Of a DNA stretch of 22,707 nt, positions 7,007-13,710 are shown piece after piece (position 1 is the first letter of the stretch; every line of letters begins with the position of its first letter). The notes beneath the pieces are model-generated. The model was not told the origin of the DNA. It did not search any database and saw nothing but the letters and a program-made list of their open reading frames with translations. Made by a program: the position numbers and the translations under genes. Source of the DNA: Oxalobacteraceae bacterium UBA4003 (lineage in GTDB: Bacteria > Pseudomonadota > Gammaproteobacteria > Burkholderiales > Burkholderiaceae_D). The DNA is taken from NCBI GenBank assembly GCA_002384815.1, contig DGBN01000004.1, positions 1-22,707 of the forward strand, given 5' to 3'.

Positions 7007-7783
7007 CTAATGCACGCTCATGCCGTCGTCAGCCGTCATGATGGCGCCATTGATGAAGTGCGATTCTTCCGCCGCCAGCAACAGCAGCAAGCCATCCAGA
7101 TCTTCCGGTTTGCCTATGCGTTTGCGCGGCAAGGTATCCAGCAACCTCTTCCCTTGTTCGCTCTTGAAGTATTCCTGATTGAGCTCGGTGCCGATGTAAC
7201 CGGGGCAGATCGCATTGACGTTGATGCCGAACCTGCCCCACTCCACCGCCATCGTCCTGGTCATGTGCACCAGCGACGCCTTGCTCATGCTGTACACACC
7301 AAGTTCCGGCACTGCGCGCAATCCGGCGACCAAAGCAATATTGATAATGCGATGCTGCTTCTTCGCATCGCCCTTGGCGCGCGTAATCATCCGTTTGGCC
7401 ACTTCCTGTGCAACAAAAAATGCGCCACGCTGGTTCGTATCCATCACGTAGGCATATTCTTCCGGCGTCACATCCAGCAGACGCCCGCTGCTGGAAACAC
7501 CGGCGTTATTAACCAGGATGTCGATCGCTCCTGCTTCAGTTTCTGCATGCGCGATGGCCGACTTGATGCTGGCATAGTCGGTCACATCCAGCGTCACGAC
7601 ATGTGCGGCGCCACCCTCTGCTTCTATCTCGGCGCGCAATTCCTTCAGCCTGTCGACACGACGGGCAGCCAGCACGACTTGCGCACCCGCCATCGCCAGT
7701 ACTTTTGCAAAGCGTGCGCCAAGTCCGCCGGAAGCACCTGTAATCAAAGCGACCTTGCCTTCAAAATTGACTTCTATACCCAC
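7007..7783 (-). CDS. Short-chain dehydrogenase/reductase with Ser-to-Leu at the active site
   Basis: A 258-residue classical SDR (Rossmann fold, NAD(P)-dependent oxidoreductase). The cofactor motif TGASGGLG is at 15-22, the structural NNAG at 92-95, the tetrad Asn at N117 (DTNQRG), and the YSMSK motif gives Y164 and K168. The basic residues RR at 41-42, after the second strand, suggest NADP(H) preference. The catalytic serine, expected 13 residues before the tyrosine, is Leu151 (IINIALVAGL where relatives read INIASVAG). The codon is TTG at 7331-7333, one transition away from TCG. The rest of the fold is intact, so the protein is either impaired, uses another mechanism, or the base is a sequence error. 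The start is GTG at 7781-7783 with AGGAG six to seven bases upstream. It is divergent from the ETF-QO gene. The substrate cannot be told. Confidence 0.92.
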   Translation of the reverse strand: MGIEVNFEGKVALITGASGGLGARFAKVLAMAGAQVVLAARRVDRLKELRAEIEAEGGAAHVVTLDVTDYASIKSAIAHAETEAGAIDILVNNAGVSSSGRLLDVTPEEYAYVMDTNQRGAFFVAQEVAKRMITRAKGDAKKQHRIINIALVAGLRAVPELGVYSMSKASLVHMTRTMAVEWGRFGINVNAICPGYIGTELNQEYFKSEQGKRLLDTLPRKRIGKPEDLDGLLLLLAAEESHFINGAIMTADDGMSVH

Positions 7784-7952
7784 GACACTCTCCTGACTTT
7801 CTGTTGATTATTAGCGTACTGAAAACAAAAAGTGACCTTAGAGGCGTTATGATTACACGAAAGCGCAGCAATGCGCGTTTTACACTTCGACCTCACTGCG
7901 AAACCGCGAGACAATAAGGCCTTCGCATGCAGATAACCAGACTGTTTTTACC
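7784..7952. promoter_or_regulatory. Divergent promoter region between SDR and ETF-QO genes
   Basis: These 169 bases separate two genes transcribed away from each other, so both promoters should lie here. TATGAT at 7848-7853 on the plus strand is a fair -10 match without a good -35. An inverted repeat GCGCA-GCAA-TGCGC lies at 7863-7876, between that box and the ETF-QO start, and could be an operator or an RNA hairpin. No specific regulator can be named. Confidence 0.35.
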
Positions 7953-9641
7953 ATGACCCAGACCTCCCCCCCAGAATCCAGCCTGTTAGCCCAATACGGC
8001 CCGCGCGAAGCAATGGAATACGACGTTGTGATAGTGGGTGGAGGACCGGCCGGCCTGGCGGCGGCAATACGACTCAAACAGCTTGCCGCCGAACAAAATC
8101 ACGAAATTTCCGTTTGCATCCTGGAAAAAGGCGGCGAACTGGGTGCGCACATTCTCTCCGGCGCAGTGATGGATCCGCAGGCGCTGACTGAATTGCTGCC
8201 AGACTGGAAAGAACTGGGCGCACCACTGAATACTCCGGTCACAGAAGACCGTTTCCTGTTCCTGACCGAGAGCAAAGCCTACAAGACACCGAACTTCCTG
8301 CTGCCGGCCTGCTTCCAGAATCACGGAAATTACGTCGTCTCACTGGCCAATGTCGTGCGCTGGCTGGGACAGCAGGCCGAAGCACTGGGTGTCGAGGTTT
8401 TTCCCGGTTTTCCGGCGGCGGAAATTCTTTACAACGAGGATGGTTCCGTCCAGGGCGTCGCTACCGGCAATATGGGTGTAGACCGTGCCGGCCAGCCAAC
8501 CGCTGCCTTTCAGCTCGGAATGGAACTTCACGCCAAATACACACTGTTCGCCGAAGGTTCTCGTGGCCACCTCGGCAAGCAGCTGATGGAAAAATTTAAT
8601 CTCAGTCAGGGCAAGGCGCCGCAAACTTACGGTATCGGCATCAAGGAATTGTGGGAAATCGATCCGGCTCTGCATCAAGCGGGACTCGTTATTCACACTG
8701 CCGGCTGGCCGCTGAAGAGCGATACCTATGGCGGCTCTTTCCTGTATCACCTGGAAAACAATCAGGTCGCGGTCGGCTATGTGGTCGGCCTTGGTTATGA
8801 CAATCCCTATCTGTCGCCGTTTGAAGAATTCCAGCGCTATAAAACGCATCCGGAAATCAGCAAGTTCTTCAAAGGCGGCAAACGTATTTCCTATGGTGCA
8901 CGCGCGATTACCGCCGGCGGCTTGCAATCCCTGCCAAAACTGGTCTTTGCCGGTGGCGCGTTGATAGGCTGTGAAGCCGGCTTCCTGAACGGCAGCCGCA
9001 TCAAAGGCAGCCATGCTGCCATCAAGAGCGGCATGCTGGCAGCCGGTGCCGCCTTCACCGCGCTTTCCACTGGTCGTCAACACGATGAATTGCATGCGTA
9101 TCCTGCCGCGTTTGAACAATCCTGGCTGCATGAAGAATTGCATGTGGCACGCAACTTCAAGCCGTGGATGAGCAAGGGTCTGTACACCGGCTCCATCATG
9201 TTCGGCATCGATCAACTGCTGTTGCGCGGCAAGGCGCCGTGGACGCTGCGCAATGCGCATGCAGACCATGAATGCCTGCGCCCCGCCGCGGCCTTCCAGC
9301 CTATCGCGTATCCGAAGCCGGATAACGTCCTGACCTTCGATCGCCTGTCTTCCGTTTTCATCTCCAATACCAACCATGCAGAAGACCAGCCCATTCACCT
9401 GACACTGACAGATCCGGCAGTGCCGGTGCAAGTCAATCTGGCTGAATATGCGGGTCCGGAAGCGCGCTACTGCCCGGCTGCGGTATATGAATTCATCAAG
9501 GATGAAGCAGGTGCGGACAAGCTGCAGATCAATGCCCAAAACTGTGTACATTGCAAAACCTGCGATATCAAGGACCCTACCCAAAATATCGTGTGGGTGA
9601 CGCCGGAAGGTAGTGGCGGGCCGAACTATCCGAATATGTAA
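7953..9641 (+). CDS. Electron-transfer flavoprotein:ubiquinone oxidoreductase (ETF-QO)
   Basis: Monotopic inner-membrane flavoprotein that passes electrons from reduced ETF, fed by acyl-CoA and other dehydrogenases, to ubiquinone. Length 562 residues, typical of the family. The FAD-binding GGGPAG is at 29-34 within YDVVIVGGGPAGLAAAIRL, followed by the family's KGGELGAHILSGAV. The C-terminal 4Fe-4S cluster is supplied by C507, C531, C534 and C537 (YCPAAVYE and NCVHCKTCDIKDP), followed by the conserved QNIVWVTPEGSGGPNYPNM. It is the only plus-strand gene of the window and stands alone, ending at a bidirectional terminator. No clear Shine-Dalgarno precedes the ATG at 7953; the next ATG, at residue 21, would remove the YGPRE stretch that I believe is conserved. 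Its position near complex I fits a shared role in feeding the quinone pool but is not functional proof. Confidence 0.97.
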   Translation: MTQTSPPESSLLAQYGPREAMEYDVVIVGGGPAGLAAAIRLKQLAAEQNHEISVCILEKGGELGAHILSGAVMDPQALTELLPDWKELGAPLNTPVTEDRFLFLTESKAYKTPNFLLPACFQNHGNYVVSLANVVRWLGQQAEALGVEVFPGFPAAEILYNEDGSVQGVATGNMGVDRAGQPTAAFQLGMELHAKYTLFAEGSRGHLGKQLMEKFNLSQGKAPQTYGIGIKELWEIDPALHQAGLVIHTAGWPLKSDTYGGSFLYHLENNQVAVGYVVGLGYDNPYLSPFEEFQRYKTHPEISKFFKGGKRISYGARAITAGGLQSLPKLVFAGGALIGCEAGFLNGSRIKGSHAAIKSGMLAAGAAFTALSTGRQHDELHAYPAAFEQSWLHEELHVARNFKPWMSKGLYTGSIMFGIDQLLLRGKAPWTLRNAHADHECLRPAAAFQPIAYPKPDNVLTFDRLSSVFISNTNHAEDQPIHLTLTDPAVPVQVNLAEYAGPEARYCPAAVYEFIKDEAGADKLQINAQNCVHCKTCDIKDPTQNIVWVTPEGSGGPNYPNM

Positions 9642-9659
9642 CTAGATTTTCCTAAAAGG

Positions 9660-9686
9660 AAAAAAAGCCGCGTTGCGGCTTTTTTT
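9660..9686 (+). terminator. Bidirectional Rho-independent terminator
   Basis: GCCGC (9667-9671) pairs with GCGGC (9675-9679) around a GTT loop, and the stem extends through seven As on the left and seven Ts on the right. It lies 18 bases after the ETF-QO stop and 25 bases after the NUDIX stop on the other strand, so it should end both converging transcripts, including the nuo operon read-through. Confidence 0.92.
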
Positions 9687-9711
9687 ACGATCAGTTTTTA
9701 TCGAGCTGCGT

Positions 9712-10266
9712 TCAAACTTTCCATTCCCCGCTCAAGATTTTTTCCAGCCAGAAGGCACCGATCACTGTCTTCACATCAGTGATTTTTCCCTCGCGTATCC
9801 AGCTCAGCAAATCGGCTGGCACAGCCTTAAAGGTTTCGAGAAACTCTTCGTCATCAAGCTTGCGCTCTCCGGAAGTCAAGCCGCGTGCCACATATAAATC
9901 CAGATGTTCGTCAGCATAGGCAATCGCATTATGTATCGTGCAGACGAATTGCCAATCGGTCGCGGTATAACCTGTCTCCTCCAGCAATTCGCGCTGGGCG
10001 CAGGCTAATGGCTGTTCGCCAGGATCGATTTTCCCGGCCGGAAATTCGATAAAGACACGATCTAGCGGATAACGAAACTGGCGCTCCATCAATACGGAAC
10101 CATCATCGAATAGCGGCAGAATCACGACTGCACCGGGATGCTTGATGTATTCACGCGTAGTCGGTCGACCATTCGGCAGACGAACCGTATCGCGCTGCAC
10201 CTTCAGGAAGTGGCCATCGTAGGCCAGCATACTGTCGATGCGAATTTCTTTCAGATGATTATCCAT
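9712..10266 (-). CDS. NUDIX hydrolase, ADP-ribose pyrophosphatase-like
   Basis: A 184-residue NUDIX enzyme that cleaves nucleoside diphosphates linked to another moiety; similarity is greatest to ADP-ribose pyrophosphatases (NudF type). A complete NUDIX box, G-x5-E-x7-RELLEETGY, lies at residues 78-100, with the metal-binding glutamates E93, E96 and E97. Before it stand HPGAVVILPLFDDG and VLMERQFRYPLDR, the usual ADPRase strand and loop. The start is ATG at 10264-10266, with GGAG seven bases upstream; the frame extends further upstream but overlaps the preceding gene. It follows the DUF2818 gene by 70 bases and ends at the terminator, so it is probably the last gene of the nuo transcript. Hydrolysis of ADP-ribose, an NAD breakdown product, would suit a neighbour of an NADH-consuming enzyme, but that is inference. 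Confidence 0.93.
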   Translation of the reverse strand: MDNHLKEIRIDSMLAYDGHFLKVQRDTVRLPNGRPTTREYIKHPGAVVILPLFDDGSVLMERQFRYPLDRVFIEFPAGKIDPGEQPLACAQRELLEETGYTATDWQFVCTIHNAIAYADEHLDLYVARGLTSGERKLDDEEFLETFKAVPADLLSWIREGKITDVKTVIGAFWLEKILSGEWKV

Positions 10267-10336
10267 ATTCCGGCTCCGATAACGCGCGAGAAATACTCGA
10301 CCGATGGAAGTAATGGAACAGCGTTTTGCCTGACGC

Positions 10337-10642
10337 TCAGTGACGGTGCTTGCGCATATACCGCATGACAAAGCCCGGATAGGCCAGCACGAGGAATAGA
10401 CAAGCGGTGATGGCAAAGAATTCCCAGCCTTGCGGGAATACGCTACCGATACGCGACTCCAGCAAACCGGCCACCAGGCCGACTGCCAGATACAGCAGGA
10501 ACAATTCGATCAGGCGCAACCAGATCGGTTTGACCGGGCGTGGAAAGGGAATGATGGCGAACAGACGTTCATTGAAGAATGGCAGGTTGGCGCAAAAAAG
10601 CGCCAACAAAATTACAAACCAGCTTGCCAGCGAGACATCCAC
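10337..10642 (-). CDS. DUF2818 family small membrane protein
   Basis: A 101-residue hydrophobic protein that I recognise as the DUF2818 family of betaproteobacteria; function unknown. Three membrane segments are likely, at about residues 5-22, 41-61 and 72-93, joined by a loop with IPFPRPVKPIW and ending in the basic tail MRKHRH. The start is GTG at 10640-10642; an ATG overlapping it is out of frame, and no good Shine-Dalgarno is seen, so translation may depend on ribosomes finishing nuoN, whose stop is 23 bases upstream. Its steady place after nuoN, as I recall it for related genomes, suggests a role in assembly or stability of complex I, which is inference only. Confidence 0.85.
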   Translation of the reverse strand: MDVSLASWFVILLALFCANLPFFNERLFAIIPFPRPVKPIWLRLIELFLLYLAVGLVAGLLESRIGSVFPQGWEFFAITACLFLVLAYPGFVMRYMRKHRH

Positions 10643-10665
10643 TCAGCAACAGCCTGTCACCGCCG

Positions 10666-12150
10666 TCAAGACGCGAGCGTCTTGACGATGGCAGCTGCGC
10701 AAGCTGTCATCAACGGCCCAGGTACCAGACCCAAGGCCAGCAATGCTGCGCCATTGATGCTCAGGGCCACGGTAACATCCTTGTTGGCAACAATCTTTGC
10801 TGTATCAACCGGTTCATCGAAATACATGACCTTGACCACGCGCAGATAGTAGAAGGCACCAATCAGTGAGAACAGCACTGCCACCACTGCAAGCCAGATT
10901 TGTCCGCTGCTCAAAACCGCTTGCAAGACCGACAGCTTGGCGTAGAAGCCGACAACTGGCGGCACGCCGGCCAGAGAGAACATCAACAGCAGTGTAACGA
11001 AGGCAAACCATGGGCTGCGCTGATTCAAACCTTTAAAGTCGTCAATGTTATCCGCTTCAAAACCGGCACGCGACAACAGCATGATGACGCCGAACATACC
11101 CAGCGTAGTCAGCACATAAGTGATGACATAGAACATTGCAGCACCGTAGCCATTGGTGGTGGAACCATCTGCACCAGCCACTACACCGGACAACAGACCG
11201 AGCAGAATGAAGCCGACTTGCGAGATTGTCGAATAGGCCAGCATGCGCTTGATATTGGTTTGCATGATCGCGGTGATGTTGCCAATCGCCATCGACAGCA
11301 CAGCAAGTATCGTCAGCATTTGCTGCCAATCGATCATCAGCGCAGGCAAGGCTTCCACCAGCAAACGTATCGTGATGGCGAATGCAGCCAGCTTGGGCGC
11401 ACCGCCCAGCATCAGCGTCACCGCGGTTGGTGCACCTTGATAGACGTCCGGCACCCACATATGGAATGGTACGGCACCAAGCTTGAAGGCCAGGCCTGAA
11501 ACCACAAATACCAGGCCGAAAACCAGTACTGGCTTGTTGACAGCACCGCTTGCAATCACACTTGCAACTTCAGTCATGTCGAGCGAACCGGTCGCACCGT
11601 ACAACATCGAAATACCGTACAGCAGGAAGCCGGAAGCCAGCGCGCCGAGTACAAAATACTTCATCGCCGCTTCAATTGCCACTGCATTGTCGCGACGGAA
11701 AGCAACCAGCGCATACAGCGACAGCGACATGATTTCGAGACCGAGATAGAGGATCAGGAAGTTATTGGCCGAGATCATGACCATCTGACCAAGTACGGTG
11801 AACAACGACAGGATGTAAAACTCGCCACCCAGGCGGCCGTTCACCATTTGACGATCTTCCAGATACCGGCGCGAATAGATGAGCGTCAGACCGATCGCGA
11901 TATATGTGCAGAACTTGAGCAGATTCGACATGGGGTCCGAGACGAACATATTACCGAAGCTGTAGCTAGTCGCACCCGCGTTGAAATCACACAGGCTGAG
12001 TACCGCGCACACAACCAGAGTTGCAAGCGACAACACATAAGTCAGGTAGCGTTTCGCATCCGACAGAAACAAATCAATCAGCAGGATTGCACAAGTCGCA
12101 ATTGCCAGGAAGATTTCAGGAAGGACAGGTATCAGATTCAAATTATTCAT
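10666..12150 (-). CDS. nuoN: NADH-quinone oxidoreductase subunit N
   Basis: One of three antiporter-like membrane subunits of complex I, which couples quinone reduction to proton pumping. It has 494 residues and about 14 membrane helices, normal for NuoN. Conserved stretches include FLILYLGLEIMSLSLYALVAF (with the buried glutamate in LGLEIMSL), KYFVLGALASGFLLYG, FKLGAVPFHMWVPDVYQGAP with the lysine used in proton transfer, and NIKRMLAYSTISQVGFILLG. It lies 43 bases after nuoM. The ATG at 12148-12150 has no obvious Shine-Dalgarno, so coupling to nuoM is possible. Confidence 0.98.
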   Translation of the reverse strand: MNNLNLIPVLPEIFLAIATCAILLIDLFLSDAKRYLTYVLSLATLVVCAVLSLCDFNAGATSYSFGNMFVSDPMSNLLKFCTYIAIGLTLIYSRRYLEDRQMVNGRLGGEFYILSLFTVLGQMVMISANNFLILYLGLEIMSLSLYALVAFRRDNAVAIEAAMKYFVLGALASGFLLYGISMLYGATGSLDMTEVASVIASGAVNKPVLVFGLVFVVSGLAFKLGAVPFHMWVPDVYQGAPTAVTLMLGGAPKLAAFAITIRLLVEALPALMIDWQQMLTILAVLSMAIGNITAIMQTNIKRMLAYSTISQVGFILLGLLSGVVAGADGSTTNGYGAAMFYVITYVLTTLGMFGVIMLLSRAGFEADNIDDFKGLNQRSPWFAFVTLLLMFSLAGVPPVVGFYAKLSVLQAVLSSGQIWLAVVAVLFSLIGAFYYLRVVKVMYFDEPVDTAKIVANKDVTVALSINGAALLALGLVPGPLMTACAAAIVKTLAS

Positions 12151-12193
12151 TTTGTCGCAGTGTGTGTGCGTTCAGTTGCGCGGTTGCAGAGCG

Positions 12194-13684
12194 TTAATTG
12201 ATCTTCGAAATCGCGACATGCTTGAGCAAATCAGCGACCGAAGTCTGCATAACATCAGTGAAAGGCGCTGGATACAGACCCATCGCCAGTACGGCAATGG
12301 CGAGCAAACCAAGCATCAGGAATTCACGCTTGTTGATATCCGTCAGTTCCGCCACGTGGTGATTGGCAACTGCGCCGAAAATCACGCGCTTGGCCAGCCA
12401 CAGCGAGTAAGCTGCACCCAAGATCAAGGCGGTGGCAGCCAGCAGGCCGATCCAGAAATTGTATTGAACCGCGCCCAGAATCACCATGAATTCACCCACG
12501 AAACCGGAGGTGGCTGGCAAACCTGCATTACCCATCGAGAACAGCACGAAGAATGCAGCGAATTTAGGCATGGTGTTCACGACGCCGCCGTAGTCGGCGA
12601 TATTACGTGTGTGCATACGGTCGTACAGCACACCGATACACAGGAACATCGCACCGGAAACGAAGCCGTGCGAAATCATTTGCACGATACCGCCCTGCAC
12701 TGCCATGTCGTTGAACATGAAGAAACCCAGCGTGACGAAGCCCATGTGCGCAATCGATGAATACGCGACCAGCTTTTTCATATCCTTTTGTACCAGCGCA
12801 ACCAGACCGATATAAATCACGGCGATCAGCGACAGTGTGATCATGAAACCGGACAGGTAATGGCTGGCATCCGGCGTGATCGGCAGCGAGAAACGCAGGA
12901 AGCCGTATGCGCCGAGTTTCAGCATGATCGCTGCCAGCACGACGGAGCCGCCGGTAGGTGCTTCCACGTGAGCGTCCGGCAGCCATGTATGCACCGGCCA
13001 CATCGGCACCTTGACGGCAAACGCCATCAGGAAAGCCAGGAAGATCAGGATCTGCGCATCCATAGGCAGCGGCAAGGTATGCCACGCCAGAATATCAAAA
13101 CTGTGGCCGGACTTGAAGTACAGGTACAACAAGGCCACCAGCATCAACAGCGAGCCGAAGAAGGTGTACAGAAAGAACTTGATCGATGCATAGACGCGAT
13201 TCGCTCCGCCCCATACGCCGATGATGATGAACATCGGAATCAGTGTCGATTCAAAGAACACATAGAACAGCAAACCGTCGAGTGCGCAGAACACGCCTAT
13301 CATCAAGCCGGACAGGATCAGGAACGCCCCCATGTACTGGCCTACGCGCTTCTCGATTACTTCCCAGCCTGCAATCACGACAAAAATCGTGATGAAGGCA
13401 GTCAATACGACGAACCACATCGACAAGCCATCGATGCCGAGCGAGTAGTTGATGTTGAAAATATCAATCCACTTGAATTTTTCAACGAACTGCATGCCGT
13501 GCGCTGCGTTATCGAACTTCTGTATCAGCGGCAAGGTCACCAGAAAACTGACGATGGCGCCGACCAGCGATACGCTGCGCGCAACGTTTGGATTATCGTC
13601 ACGGCCAATAACCAGAACCAGGATACCGAACGCGATTGGCAACCAGATCGCGAGACTTAACAGGGGAAATGTTGACTGCATCAT
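12194..13684 (-). CDS. nuoM: NADH-quinone oxidoreductase subunit M
   Basis: Antiporter-like proton-pumping subunit of complex I; 496 residues, about 14 membrane helices. Visible signatures are LLFYVFFESTLIPMFIIIGVWGG (the glutamate of the FES motif corresponds to the essential Glu of the family), KVPMWPVHTWLPDAHVEAPTGGSV with its channel lysine, and KKLVAYSSIAHMGFV. Two consecutive ATG codons are at 13682-13684 and 13679-13681; I chose the first, though the second is equally possible. It follows nuoL by 26 bases. Confidence 0.98.
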   Translation of the reverse strand: MMQSTFPLLSLAIWLPIAFGILVLVIGRDDNPNVARSVSLVGAIVSFLVTLPLIQKFDNAAHGMQFVEKFKWIDIFNINYSLGIDGLSMWFVVLTAFITIFVVIAGWEVIEKRVGQYMGAFLILSGLMIGVFCALDGLLFYVFFESTLIPMFIIIGVWGGANRVYASIKFFLYTFFGSLLMLVALLYLYFKSGHSFDILAWHTLPLPMDAQILIFLAFLMAFAVKVPMWPVHTWLPDAHVEAPTGGSVVLAAIMLKLGAYGFLRFSLPITPDASHYLSGFMITLSLIAVIYIGLVALVQKDMKKLVAYSSIAHMGFVTLGFFMFNDMAVQGGIVQMISHGFVSGAMFLCIGVLYDRMHTRNIADYGGVVNTMPKFAAFFVLFSMGNAGLPATSGFVGEFMVILGAVQYNFWIGLLAATALILGAAYSLWLAKRVIFGAVANHHVAELTDINKREFLMLGLLAIAVLAMGLYPAPFTDVMQTSVADLLKHVAISKIN

Positions 13685-13710
13685 GTTTTTATTTGCTCTA
13701 TTTCGCTAAC

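Noticed and set aside
7863..7876. Hairpin GCGCA-GCAA-TGCGC read as a terminator upstream of ETF-QO
   Set aside because: The stem is short, the following T-run is only four bases, and no plus-strand gene lies upstream that would need termination; an operator or chance repeat is as likely.
8340..9584. Minus-strand open frame (414 codons) opposite the ETF-QO gene
   Set aside because: Antisense to a conserved gene and without any family resemblance.
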